In this document: positions 21,465 to 32,285 of the stretch, piece after piece
How the letters are laid out: the number at the start of each line of letters is the position of its first letter
Position numbering within the stretch: position 1 is the first letter of the stretch
Source: Antilocapra americana
Taxonomy: Eukaryota > Chordata > Mammalia > Artiodactyla > Antilocapridae
Length of the DNA stretch: 64,000 nucleotides
Assembly: GCA_007570785.1 (NCBI GenBank)
Contig: ML661900.1
Span: 7,317,570 to 7,381,569 of the forward strand
Direction of reading: 5' to 3'
The notes under the pieces: generated by a model
Seen by the model: the letters and a program-made list of their open reading frames with translations, nothing else
Told to the model about the DNA's origin: nothing
The model's database searches: none
Program-made: the position numbers and the translations under genes

Positions 21465-21960
21465 TGCATTTGTGTTTTTTCCAGGTTCTTGCTACTGTAA
21501 ACAGTGCTACTATGAACACTCTTGTGCATCTCTCCTGTGATGTTTGAGCAAGGCATCATCTGCATACCTAGGAGTAGAGCTGCTAGGTTCTAAGGTACAT
21601 GAATATTCAACTTTGAGACAGAACATTCTATTTTCCAAAGTGCTTTCACTAATTTACAAGTCAGTGATCAATGTATAAGAAATGATTTGCATCCATAATC
21701 TCTCTATCATGGACTTATCAAACTTGATGTTTGCTGAATAAATAAGTTCAAAATGGAGCTTATTATCTTGAATAAAAATGGGAGCAGAGGGCTTCTTTGT
21801 CTCTTTCCTGATTGTAAAGGCAATACTTCTGACATTTCCTTATTTAAGATGATGCTTGAAGAGTATCTATTTAAAAACACAAGACCTCTCTATCAGGTTA
21901 AAGGAATTTCTTCCAATTTACTAAGAGGTTAAGTGTTTAATTATGTGAAATACCTGTCCT
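21465..21960 (-). mobile_element. Old L1M fragment, part 2
   Basis: 'gctactgtaaacagtgctac', 'acctaggagtagagctgcta' and 'gcagagggcttctttgtctc' follow the reverse complement of L1M 3' UTR and ORF2 text. The first portion is the classic 'ttgctactgtaaatagtgct..ctaggagtggaattgctgg' run. Confidence 0.75.
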
Positions 21961-22341
21961 AGATAAGCAGAAACACTGTACAGCATCCCTTATATGCAGA
22001 ATCTAAAAAGATATGATACAAACAAACTCATTTACAAAACAGAAACAGACTCACAGACTAGAAAATGATGTTATGCAGGGGTGGCAGGGATAGGTGGGAA
22101 ATTTGGGATGGACATGTACATACTACTACATTTCAAATGGATAACCAATAAGGACCTACTGTATAGCACATGAAACTCTGCTCAATGTTATGTGGAAGCC
22201 TGGATAGGAGAGAGTTTGGGGGAGAATGGATAGTATATGTATGACTGAGTTGCTTCACTGTTCACCTGAAACTATCACAACGTTGTTAATTGGCTCTACT
22301 CCAATACAAAATAAAAAGTTTAATAAAAAAAAAACAGTATG
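21961..22341 (+). mobile_element. L1 3' end inserted in L1M, with 8-bp TSD
   Basis: It contains 'cccttatatgcagaatctaa', 'aaggacctactgtatagcac', 'cacctgaaactatcacaacg', 'aatacaaaataaaaag' and a poly(A) run at 22325-22334. 'cctgtcct' lies at 21953-21960 and 22342-22349. It is the plus-strand counterpart of the 3' end at 14463-14715. Confidence 0.85.
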
Positions 22342-22349
22342 CCTGTCCT

Positions 22350-22756
22350 GCATCTATAACATGATCATATTTTTTTGCTAATATTAATCCAGCCTTGCAT
22401 GTTTGGGATACACCCCACTTGACTGAGGTAGAGTAACTTAATTATTTATCAGCTACAATTTAATTATGTTTATATTTTTTTAATATAAGTTTTAAAACAT
22501 TGAAATATGACTGCTGAAAACATTCTACAATGCCCACTTTATCTATAGTTATGGCAATCAGCATTTCAATTTGGAGTATAATACTTATGACTATACATTT
22601 CCCTTGAAATATCTTTTATTAGATTCTACAGATTGACATACAGAACATATAAAATTGTTGTGTTTTTGCTTTGATTTATTGTTTTCATATTAACTTTAAA
22701 CAATTGTTAAGACTATATAGATCAATTAGATCTCTTTCCTTCATACCCATTATATG
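22350..22756 (-). mobile_element. Old L1M fragment, part 3
   Basis: 'tttttttgctaatattaatc' and 'cagccttgcatgtttgggat' are the reverse complement of L1 ORF2 text. The fragment is then interrupted by BovB copy D. Confidence 0.7.
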
Positions 22757-23617
22757 TATGATATATATGTGTCAATACAAAAAGCTGTGAAGAGAAGAGA
22801 GGCGAAAAGCAAAGGAGAAAAGGAAAGATATTCCCATCTGAATGCAGAGTTCCAAAGAATAGCAAGGAGAGATAAGAAAGCCTTCCTTAGCAATCAATGC
22901 AAAGAAATAGAGGGAAACAGCAGTATGGGAAAGACTAGAGATCTCTTCAAGAAAATTAGAGATACCAAGGGAACATTTCATGCAAACATGGGCTCGATGA
23001 AGAACAGAAATGGTATGGACCTAACAGGAGCAGAAGATATTAAGAAGAGGTGGCAAGAATACACAGAAGAACTGTACAAAAAAGATCTTCATGACTCAGA
23101 TAATCACGATGGTGTGATCACTCACCTAGAGCCAGACATCCTGGAATGTGAAGTCAAGTGGGCCTTAGAAAGCATCACTACAAACAAAGCTAGTGGAGGT
23201 GATGAAATTCCAGTTGAGCTATTTCAAATCCTAAAAGATGATGTGGTGAAAGTGCTGCACTCAATATGTCAGAAAATTTGGAAAACTCAGCAGTGGCCAC
23301 CGGACTGGAAAAGGTTAGTTTTCATTCCTATCCCAAAGAAAGGCAATGCCAAAGAATGTTCAGACTACTGCACAATTGCACTCATCTCACAGGCTAGCAG
23401 AGTAATGCTCAAAATTCTCCAAGCCAGGCTTCAGCAATACATGAACCGTGAACTTCCAGATGTTCAAGCTGGTTTTAGAAAAGGCAGAGGAACCATAGAT
23501 CAAATGGCCAACATCTGCTGGATTATCGAAAGAGCAGGAGAGTTCCAGAAAAATATCTATTTCTGCTTTATTGACTATGCCAAACCCTTTGACTGTGTGG
23601 ATCACAATAAACTGTGA
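22754..23617 (+). pseudogene. BovB linker and RT N-terminal half (copy D)
   Basis: A 287-codon open frame. From its first Met about 10 residues are flanking DNA. Then come the basic linker (KRREAKSKGEKERY), the coiled RDKKAFL region, the MGKTRDLFKKIRDTKG block, the RT fingers with PDWKRLVFIPIPKKGNAK (about residues 190-210), GFRKGRGT (about 242-249) and FIDYAKPFDCVDHNKL at the end. In the family the FxDYxKAFD block carries the first catalytic Asp. Here Ala is Pro, but Asp is kept. The Trp codon after NKL is TGA, which ends the frame. RT runs in the cytoplasm and nucleus on its own mRNA in active copies. This one cannot complete the palm. Confidence 0.88.
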
Positions 23618-24622
23618 AAAATTCTTAAAGAGAGGGGAATATCAGACCATCTGACCCGTCTCTTGAGAAACCTGTATGCAGGTCAGGAAGCATCAGTTAG
23701 AAATGGACATGGAACAACAGACTGGTTCCAAACAGGAAAAGGAGTACATCAAGGCTGTATATTGTCACCCTGCTTATTTAACTTATGCAGAGTACATCAT
23801 GAGAAATGGTGGGCTGGAGGAAGCACAAGCTGGAATCAAGAATGCCGGGAGAAATATCAATAACCTCAGATATACAGGAGATACCACCCTTATGGCAGAA
23901 AGTGAAGAAGAACTAAAGAGCCTCTTGATGAAAGTGAAAGAGGAGAGTGAAAAAGTTGGCTTAAGGCTGAACATTAGGAAAACTAAGATCATGGCATCTG
24001 GTCCCATCACTTCATGGGAAATAGATGGGGAAACAGTGGAAACAGTGTCAGACTTTATTTTTTGGGGCTCCAAAATCACTGTAGATGGTGATTGCAGCCA
24101 TGAAATCAAAAGATGCTTACTCCTTGGAAGGAAAGTTATGGCCAACCTAGACAGCATATTGAAAAGCAGAGATATTACTTTGCCAACAAAGATCCATCTA
24201 GTCGAGGCTATGGTTTTTCCAGTAGTCATGTATGGATGTGAGAGTTGGACAGTGAAAAGGGCTGAGCACCAAAGAATTGATGCTTTTGAATTGTGGTGAT
24301 GGAGAAGACTCATCTTGAGAGTCCCTTGGACTGCAAGGAGATCCAACCAGTCTATCCTAAAGGAGATCAGTCCTGGGTGTTCATTGGAAGGACTGATGTT
24401 GAAGATGAAACTCCAATACTTTGGCCACCTCATGCGAAGATCTGACTCATTGGAAAAGACCCTGATGCTGGGAAGGATTGGGGGCGGGAGGATAAGGGGA
24501 AGACAGAGGATGAGATGGCTGGATGGCATCATGGACATGGGTTTGGGTAGACTCTGGGAGTTAGTGATGGGCAGGGAGGCCTTGTGTGCTGCAGTTCATG
24601 AGGTCACAAAGAGTTGGACTGA
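22767..24622 (+). mobile_element. BovB copy D, best preserved, 10-bp TSD
   Basis: It begins in the endonuclease-RT linker ('aaaagctgtgaagagaagag') and ends near 'gagttggactga'. A duplication 'tatgatatat' lies at 22757-22766 and 24623-24632. Flanking L1M sequence continues on both sides, so the insertion is clear. The coding frame is broken by one nonsense change, one 2-bp deletion and a second stop. This is the least decayed BovB coding sequence in the window. Confidence 0.96.
23618..24299 (+). pseudogene. BovB RT palm, thumb and C-terminus (copy D)
   Basis: Translation after the TGA continues in the same frame through LLRNLYAGQEA and QGCILSPCLFNL. A 2-bp deletion at about 23787 ('acttatgcag' against 'acttatatgcag') then shifts it. 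The following frame, open to 24299, carries YAEYIMRNGG, RYTGDTTLMAESEEEL, MASGPITSWEIDG, RCLLLGRK, VVMYGCESW and IDAFELW. The catalytic YADD is YTGD: the second Asp survives, but the first is Gly, which should abolish polymerisation. The terminal TGA replaces Cys in ELWCWRR, as in copy B. Confidence 0.9.
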
Positions 24623-24632
24623 TATGATATAT

Positions 24633-25075
24633 TTTGCACAAAACGTTTGATATGTCAATTAGATCAAGTTTTAAAATGTGATATTCAGTATATATAATCT
24701 TCTATATTCATAGTGATTCATGTCTGTTTAGTCTATCAATAATCAAAAGAAGTAGGCTGATTTCACTATGATAATATTTATAAACTCTGTAAACATCCAT
24801 TTTTTAAAAAAATATATAATGCTATTTTGTTGGCTGTCAAGATATTTAAAATTGCTATATCTTTTTGGAAAATTGAATATTATCATGATGCCATGCTCCT
24901 CTGCAAGTGTCATTTTTCTGTTAAACTTACTTCATCTGTTATTAGGTTGCAGCATGTTTCTTTAGGTTAGCAGTTTACTGATATGTTGGTTTCTATCCTT
25001 CTCTATATTTTTGTCTTTAGGTTTTATATTTGTTTGATCTGCACAGCTGTATCAGGTAAATTTCATTCACTGATA
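24633..25075 (-). mobile_element. Old L1M fragment, part 4
   Basis: AT-rich text with 'gatttcactatgataatatt', 'catctgttattaggttgcag' and 'gtttgatctgcacag' follows the reverse complement of L1 ORF2 RT-region text. It resumes the L1M copy after BovB D. Confidence 0.55.
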
Positions 25076-25203
25076 TTTCCTGAGTTTATATAACATTTAA
25101 CCAGTCTTTTGGGTGTGAATGCCTGAGTTGGCCAATCCACTCCAGATTCTCTCAGCGCCTGACACTTTGCCCTGATCTTACTGGTCATGGCAGAGATCAG
25201 CAA

Positions 25204-25226
25204 GCACTTTTTTTTTTTTTTTTTTT
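25204..25226. repeat. Poly(T) run
   Basis: A run of about 22 T. It could be the reverse-strand tail of an unrecognised retroposon, but I see no body or duplication to support that. Confidence 0.6.
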
Positions 25227-25399
25227 GAGCTAAAGTAAGGATGAAGGAGAAGCAGCAAGGGAAGACCTCTAATAATTCTTTTCTTAGTAACCCCCCACAG
25301 CTTCGCCTTGCTGCCTCTTGCCTCATGTCAAAGCTGTATTCCTCCAAAATCAGGCAAAATAGCCCCTCACAGAGGTATTATGCGTTTACCTCAACTTAT

Positions 25400-25632
25400 G
25401 GAAAATCCCATGGACGGAGGAGCCTGGTGGGCTGCAGTCTATAGGGCTGCTAAGAGTCAAACACGACTGAGCGACTTCACTTTCCCTTTTCCCTTTCATG
25501 CACTGGAGTAGGACATGCCAACCCACTCCAGTGTTCTTGCCTGGAGAATCCCAGGGATGGTGGAGCCTGGTGGGCTGCCATCTATGGGGTCACACAGAGT
25601 CAGACACGACTGAGGTGACTTAGCAGCAGCAG
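25400..25632 (+). mobile_element. Bov-A2 SINE, 5' truncated
   Basis: It starts inside the first monomer ('atggaaaatcccatggacgg'), has the linker 'cactttcccttttccctttc', a complete second monomer and (agc)n. No clear duplication. Confidence 0.93.
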
Positions 25633-25689
25633 TCTTGAAGGAGAGAAGCAGTCATTCTGCTACTTCACCATCACAGCATCTTATTAAAA

Positions 25690-26110
25690 AAATATGTCCG
25701 TCTCACTAGCCATCAAAGAAACTGAATTTAAAAAAATACAGAGCACCACTTGTATTACCATCTTGGCAAGCATTGTTTTAAAATGAAGATTCCCACATTC
25801 AAGAAAGATTTGACTAAATGGGTCTTTTCACACACTGCTGGTGAATTCTAAGGAGACATCGCCTATTTTGTAATATGTATTAAAGATCTTACAGTGAATA
25901 AATTCTTTTACACAGCAACTCATTTATATTTAATGACAAAAGTATCGCTATTCTGTTCATGATAATCAAAATTGGAAAGAAATATAAAGTTCTGTATAGA
26001 GATTTTTTACATACTTGTGGTATGACTAGAAAGCGGAATATTCTGCAGCCATTCAAAGAAATTTTTAAAGACCAAATGTGAAATATAAAATAGAGTACAT
26101 TAAAGTATAA
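25690..26110 (+). mobile_element. Old L1M 3' region, plus strand
   Basis: 'actagccatcaaagaaactg', 'acacactgctggtgaattct' and 'attctgcagccattcaaag' follow L1 ORF2 C-terminal and 3' text. Highly diverged. Confidence 0.6.
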
Positions 26111-26395
26111 GAGCTTATGTCTTGAGAGATGAAATTGTAAATGACTTAAATTTTCCTCTTTTTACTTAACTGAGTTTGCTAAATATTCTCTAGTGAATAC
26201 GGACTATTATATTGATCTAGCAGATTACTTCCTTTACATCATTTTTCCTGAAAGTCCCCCTTAACCACAGGAGACAACTACTTGAAGTAAAAGACTAGTG
26301 GATTAGCCCTCCCGCATCTTTTACATTCTAACTGGTAACTTTGTCTTGCAAAAGAAAACACTTTGAAAATGGTGGACACACCAGGTACTTTCAGG

Positions 26396-26608
26396 CTTCC
26401 TAGGGGGCTCGGTGGGTAAAGAATCTGTCTGCAATGCAGGAGAGGGCATGTTAGATCCCTTGGGTGGGGACATCCCCTGGAGGAGGAAATGGCAACCCAC
26501 TCCAGTATTCTTGCTTGGAGACTCCCACAGAGAGCCTGGTGGGCTACAGTCCACAGGGTTGCAAAGAGTCAGACATTCAGACTGAAGCGGCTGAGCATGC
26601 GTACACAT
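26396..26608 (+). mobile_element. Bov-tA SINE with perfect 16-bp TSD
   Basis: It runs from the head 'cttcctagggggctcggtgg' to the end 'actgaagcggctgagcatgc'. 'accaggtactttcagg' is present at 26380-26395 and 26609-26624 without mismatch. Despite the clean duplication, the body has several differences from consensus. Confidence 0.97.
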
Positions 26609-26624
26609 ACCAGGTACTTTCAGG

Positions 26625-27520
26625 ATATAGACTAACCCTTACATCTCTGAATCATGTCATATGTCAAACGCCACCTTCCTATTCAGGAGAGAACATACTG
26701 TCTTTTTCTGCTCCCCCCACTCCCCAACCTCAATTTCTCTCTCAAAATATGTGTATATACACAAGCACATACATAAATCATGCATTTATTTCTCTCTCTC
26801 TCACACATACACACAATGGGAGACACAGAAGGGGAGACAAAGAAAGAAGGAGACAGGGTGGTTCACCCTGAGAGTCACTGGCTATAAACTTGGCACCAGA
26901 GAGGGTGAGAAAACAAGCACTGCTCAGATCTTGAAGTACACATCCACGTCCTCTATGATTCCTCTCATGACAGTCTTAACTGAAACACACCTACCTAGAA
27001 CCAGGCATTCAATCACCACCACTCTTTTGGAGGAGAGGTTCTTTGGACCCTTTAATAGGTCCATGGGGCATCAGAATGGTCACAAAATACTAAAATGATG
27101 TTAACTAATGACTTGAAACTATTACAACATTGTCTTATCTTCTACCTTAAATATATTCATCTTCTTCACTAGGAATTTCATTTTAAAAAAGAGATAACTT
27201 GGTGCAATCTGGAAAGAAAGCATGGATTTTGATTAACTAATGCAGTTACTATGCTTTGGGTGTATTTACTACAGAGAACTGCTAGGCATTTTCTTTCCTT
27301 TCGTAGTAATATAACTGAATCTAGAGAAGCAATACATTAAAAGAAAAGGGTGAGGGATGCAAAGAGGTAATCCATCCAGGGGCCTTTACCACATGGCCAC
27401 CAACCTTAGTCAGGCCAGGATCATTTAAGATGGGACAACTGTAGTGAATGCTTGAGGACTTCTGAGAGGCTAGTCTTGGTACCCTACACTTTATCTTTCA
27501 TAAGCCAGCCAGATTTACCC
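26625..27520. other. Unassigned stretch with a purine/pyrimidine block
   Basis: No gene seen. 26770-26870 holds a pyrimidine run ('tctctctctctcacac') followed by a purine-rich run. The rest is unassigned. The open frames here are low-complexity. Confidence 0.4.
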
Positions 27521-27524
27521 TTTG

Positions 27525-27740
27525 CAAATGCACCTCTGATCCCATCACTCCTCAGTTTAAAATTCTTGAATGACCACCCATTGCCTTAGGATAAAAGGCA
27601 AGTTGCTAATCTGTCTTACAAAAAGATCTAACTTCTGCCTGCATCTCCACTGTCAATTTACCCCATTCTGCCCATACCAGACTTACTATTTAGCTCCCAA
27701 AGTGCACTTTGCTCTCTCATGTCTTGATCCTTTTCCGACT
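27525..27740 (+). mobile_element. L2 3' region fragment
   Basis: 'ctctgatcccatcactcct', 'tgaccacccattgccttagg', 'ataaaaggcaagttgct', 'ctgcctgcatctcc' follow the L2 run 'tctgatcatgtcactccc..ccattgccctaggataaaa'. Good colinear match. Confidence 0.75.
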
Positions 27741-28014
27741 GGTGATGGCTTGTGTGAGAAGAGCTATAATTGAGGTCTGTGTTAGCTATGAAAGTACAGA
27801 GTCTGTGCATGCAGACGCTGAGAAAAGCATCGGAAAACAGGTAACACTTGAGAGGCTCTTAAGGCTCCTGTAAACACTGTACTTAATTCAATGCCAACAT
27901 TTATGCAAAGATTCTCAGACTGGAAATTAAATAACATGTATTTCAGTTTCCTTATTATATAACATAAGGAGTTAAGGTAAGTGCTGTGAATATTTTCATC
28001 CAGTTAACATTTAT

Positions 28015-28530
28015 TTAAGGAATATTTATCAAGTGCCACTAAAACGCCAGATACTCTTGTAGGTCCTGGAGACATAATGAAATATTGAACAAGTAGTAGT
28101 CCCTGATTTCACATATCTAACATCCTAGAGTAGAGGCAACCAATCAACAAATAGGCAGCATTGGTCAAGTAGTAGATTATAAAGAAGAAAAACAAAACAG
28201 AGTACCAAAGTATATGTGTGTGGAGAGTTGCTGTTTTATACAGGATGTTAGGAAAGGTGCCTCTGAGAGGAGGCATTTAAGAGAGACCTGAATGAAGAGA
28301 AGAAAGGAGCCCTGACGCTCTCTGGGAGGAATGTATAATGCCACGGAGACGTCAATTGCTCTGAGCCTGAACATATTCAACAAGCTGAAGAGCAGCGGGG
28401 AGAAAAGGGAGTGAGGAGGAGAGAGGCAGCTGGGGTCTGATCCACTCTAGGGCCATGTGGGCCTTGGAAAGAACTTTAAATTCTATTCTAATGAAGGAAA
28501 GTCAGAGGAGCATTTTAAGGAGTATCTTGA
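28015..28530 (-). mobile_element. L2 3' region, minus strand
   Basis: 'tatttatcaagtgccactaa', 'ggtcctggagacataatgaa', 'gcctctgagaggaggcattt' and 'agggccatgtgggccttgga' are the reverse complement of successive L2 3' segments. At about 500 bp this is one of the longer L2 copies here. Confidence 0.7.
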
Positions 28531-30118
28531 TCTGATTATTCACCCATGAATAGTTTATAAATGGCAGACCCTGAGGGAAGAACTAGGATGGGTGTACGTC
28601 CAGGCTTTCCAGGGACAGCCCTAGTTTATATGCATGTCCTCTCTCAAAAGTAGGAAGATGGCCCATAATTCATAGAGAAATGTAGAGTTACAAAAGTAAG
28701 ATCTACTTTATCGAAAGGAGAACTAGTGGCTCACTTAGATGGAAAATCCCTACTCTATACAGTGAGGGAGACTGACCGCGGTGTGACTTGACACACCTCT
28801 TGGTCAAACACTCCACCTGCCATCATGCCTTCAGTAGGGGTTTGGCCAGCTGGAACCAGTCTTAAAAAGACCATGGATGGTTACAGTGTGCAGAAAGAAT
28901 TAGCTGTTCCTGAATGCAGACGCTGCACTCATGCCTCGATTTTTCCCCAGAGCCAGGCACACTGTTAGGCATATATCAGATTCTCACTCAGTGTTTTCTA
29001 AAAAATGGTTAAAAAAATTTGAATAGCTTCAGACTCTGAAATTTAAAAATACAAAAGTACGGTTTTCTTCACTAATTTTATTAGGCTGATACAGTATAAT
29101 AACTGAGGGTTAATATGTAATATAAAACATTTTACTGCATTCTATCATTTTAGTGAAGTGTGACTTATATTACATTGTTTTTGTACCTTGTATTTCTGTC
29201 TATAAATGTGCTTAATTTTTCAATGAATAATTAGTAAGTTAATGAACCACATCATTTCTTAAGACATAAAGCTAACTGCTATAGTTATAAATTTACTCAG
29301 ATGACATTTTGTTATGGAAATTATTATAACACTGTGATTTCTCTCCTTACTGTTACACGTGTGAGGCCACATTCAGTGGTTGTTCATAAGTGAAACAGTA
29401 GTATACAGAGATATCTGAATGGTAGTCCATGCTATATGTGGTCAAAATTTAGTCAAATGTTAAACAGTCGTGGGTTTTTACAGATTGTCTCCATAATGTA
29501 ATTATGTTTCCTTATGTTGGCAATCTCCATCTGTTCTTAGACTGTAAACTTTGATCTAAGTTAGAAAGTAAAGGAGCTCATCAGATAAAATGCTTACGAT
29601 ATTACAGAACCAGTGACAACCTAACTTTGTAGTTTTCTTCTTCCACAGTTTTTCTTAATTAGTGTCACTGACACATGTTCAGAATGAAACATGTCTCTTT
29701 GCAAAGACTCTTCAGATGAGTAGAAAAATCAACAAGAAGACCATGGGCTATTTAGCTTTTGTAACACTCCCTACTTAGGCTACTTATCCATTGACACTGG
29801 ATTTAGAAAATTCGCTGGAATGACTTTTTTTTTGATGAAACAAAGACATTTTCCTCCTCATCTTCTCAAGTCCAGTCCTCAGGTCTTTGCAGAGGTCATT
29901 CTGCCCACCCCTCCACTGACATGCTTTCACATACAAAAGTGCTCATCATCATTCAAGGCTGGCTATATAGTGGACAGAGTATAGACTATTTTTTCTGAGC
30001 TTCTAAAAGTAATAAGTTTGTTTTGAGAAAATGGATGAAATGTCCATAGTGGATGCTCTGGTGCTGTTTCAGGGTATGGCAGGGCAGAACGAGCTCTGAT
30101 CTGTGGGCTAAAGTGAGA
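28531..30118. other. Unique intergenic stretch
   Basis: No gene or repeat family recognised over about 1.6 kb. AT-rich from 28980 to 29330. Confidence 0.4.
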
Positions 30119-30285
30119 AACCTAAGATTCTAGCTTGATTCTCCCCTTGGCTGGCTAAGGGACTTGGAATGAGTTATCAGAGTTCTCAAATTGTATCAGC
30201 TCCCTCATTTCTAAAATAAAAAGGATTGCAATGGGTCATCTATAAGATCTTTCCTGGCTCTGAAAAAAATTTTGATGCTCTATTT
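30119..30285 (+). mobile_element. MIR-family SINE
   Basis: 'tagcttgattctccccttgg', 'ctccctcatttctaaaataa', 'gggtcatctataagatcttt', 'cctggctctg' fit a MIRb/MIR3-type 3' half. Confidence 0.55.
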
Positions 30286-31194
30286 AGTTTAGACATAGAG
30301 GCCTTTCTGTGGCTTTCTTCTGACCTGGTGCTTTAAAGCCTTTTGCCTTGCAGCTGAGGCTCTATAAAGTTGAATGTTCATTCTCACGTATGCCATGGTT
30401 TATTAGAAATGAGTGTCAGGAAATGTGGAGAATCCTATATTTAACATCTCAGAATTGGATACTAGTTTGATAAAAATAGCAAGTTGTTATCCGAGTAGAT
30501 TACAATGGATTTACTATCAAGCAAATTAAATCACTGGGGACAGATGTGTTTTCAGAATTGTCTGAGACAATCAATCTGTGAGGAGAAAATTTTTGGTAGC
30601 TGCCAAGCTGTCCTGTATAATTCAAAGATATGTCACCCAAGCACTTCCTTTTCGGTGGCCAGCAGAGAGTGTTTGCAGGAAAGGAATGATCAGAAAAGGG
30701 CAGGTGTATGCTATTCTAAATTGTACACTATGGGCTTTTGGAAAATTGTGAAGCATTTGGAAGAATGAGCAAGAATCAGTAGAAAGTGAAACAGGAAGGA
30801 ACATGATGGATAACAAAATTTGCAAGAAGGAGAGAAAGGAGTGGGAAATAACGGAAAGCCATACTGTGTGGTTCATGAAATATCTGACCTTTATGATAGA
30901 AGGAAAGGAAAGCGAATGGTAGGAGGGGACTGACCAAGGTCATGAGCAAGAAAGATGATCTGAATGCATCAGAATGGAAGGAAAATGGTGGAATCGGAGA
31001 ATACCTGTGATGAGGATGTGGTAACTACACAGATGTAAGAGGGATTAAGAATGTGAATGTTTAAAACCAAAGAATACATATATTGAAGAATCAATGGAAA
31101 AAAAAAAGACACTTTTTTTCAAAATGATTTCCAAGACTGGCAAAACTGGCATTTCATACCAACGCTGCAGTAACCAAAATTTAATGACTGTTTA
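30286..31194. other. Unassigned stretch
   Basis: I see no gene. A frame at 30505-30768 is open, but its residues show no motif I recognise. 31093-31120 contains an A-run followed by a T-run, which could form a small hairpin. Confidence 0.35.
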
Positions 31195-31560
31195 GTTAAT
31201 GTTTTTTCTCCCTCGGAGGAAAGTGTTATTTCAATAAAAGATGTTTTTCATTATATTAAAGATCTAAACATGAAAAAGAAAAATTTTAAAATACTAGAAG
31301 TAATTATAGGAAAATATTATGACCTTAGGAAGTGAAACAGTTTCCTAAAACACAAGACTGATATATTTCCTTTATAATAATTATAAACTTATCTATATAA
31401 AAATATACTGTTCAACATAAAAAGACAAGAAAATGGAAGTTATTTGCAATATGTGTAACAGACAATTACTATTCGGAATATATACAAATATTTCCTACAA
31501 ATCAATGGAATAGACACATTTTTTAAAGGTTCATATAAATGAACCATATAGATGATATAT
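31195..31560 (+). mobile_element. Old L1M ORF2 C-terminal fragment
   Basis: 'attaaagatctaaacatgaa', 'actagaagtaattataggaa' and 'attcggaatatatacaaata' follow the L1 ORF2 sequence 'attaaagatctaaatgtaag..cctagaagaaaa..atatccagaatatata'. Confidence 0.6.
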
Positions 31561-31792
31561 ATGAATAAAAGGGTTTTTAAAAGCACTTTTCCAGTGAGAT
31601 TTGGGTAATGCTACTAATGATAATAGTCAGGTCTTTAAATGAAAGACATGGTAGTCTTTGCCCAGTGAGAACCTTGTTTGTTCTCTGACCTAGATAATAA
31701 GATTATATCTCAGAGTCGTTTGTATTTGACAGAAATGGAGTCAGCAAACTTAGTCTGTAAGGACCAGATAGTAAATATTTCAGGCTTTACAG

Positions 31793-31990
31793 CCACTTGT
31801 TTCCTAGTGCTCCTATAATAAATTACCACCAACTTAGTGGCTGAAAACCACACAAATTTGTATTTCAGTTTGGAAGTCAACTTCCATTACTCAACTCTGA
31901 CATTGCAGAGACAATTGCAGCCAGAGACAACACGTGAAATCAGTTGGTATGGCTGGGTCCTTCTAAATCTCGTTTACAAAAACAGAATTT
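31793..31990 (-). mobile_element. MLT1-type LTR fragment, minus strand
   Basis: 'ttcctagtgctcctataata', 'aattaccaccaacttagtgg', 'ctgaaaaccacacaaatttg' is the reverse complement of the 3' end of an MLT1 (ERVL-MaLR) LTR. The rest is lost or diverged. A better copy lies at 58055-58801. Confidence 0.65.
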
Positions 31991-32019
31991 TCAGAACTGG
32001 CAAATGGGCTCTCATTTGC

Positions 32020-32285
32020 CCACCCCGGGAAGATCCACTGGAGAAGGGTTAGGCTACCCACTCCAGTATTCTTGGGCTTCCCTTGTGGCTTAGCTGATAA
32101 AGAACCCGCCTGCAATGCGAGAGACCTGGGTTTGATCCCTGGGTTGGGAAGATTCCCTGGAGAAAGGAAAGGCTACCCATTCCAGTATTCTGGCCTGGAG
32201 AATTCGATGGACTGTATAGTCTATGGGGTCACAAGGAGTCAGACACAACTGAGCAACTTTCACTTTCACTTTTCACTTACAAGGG
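32020..32285 (+). mobile_element. Compound Bov-tA SINE
   Basis: A partial Bov-A piece ('ggaagatccactggagaagg' to 'ccactccagtattcttg', 32028-32073) is fused directly to a complete Bov-tA ('ggcttcccttgtggcttagc' to 'gagcaactttcactttcac'). This head-to-tail arrangement is found in a known Bov-tA subfamily, so it is probably one insertion and not two. Confidence 0.88.

Noticed and set aside
21961..22341. Terminal piece of an endogenous retrovirus
   Set aside because: The sequence is the standard L1 3' UTR with a poly(A) end and an 8-bp duplication. There are no LTR or retroviral motifs.
24315..24650. 111-codon frame with RVPWTARRSNQSILKEISPG as a separate gene
   Set aside because: It is the continuation of the BovB C-terminal region after the TGA at 24297, not an independent gene.
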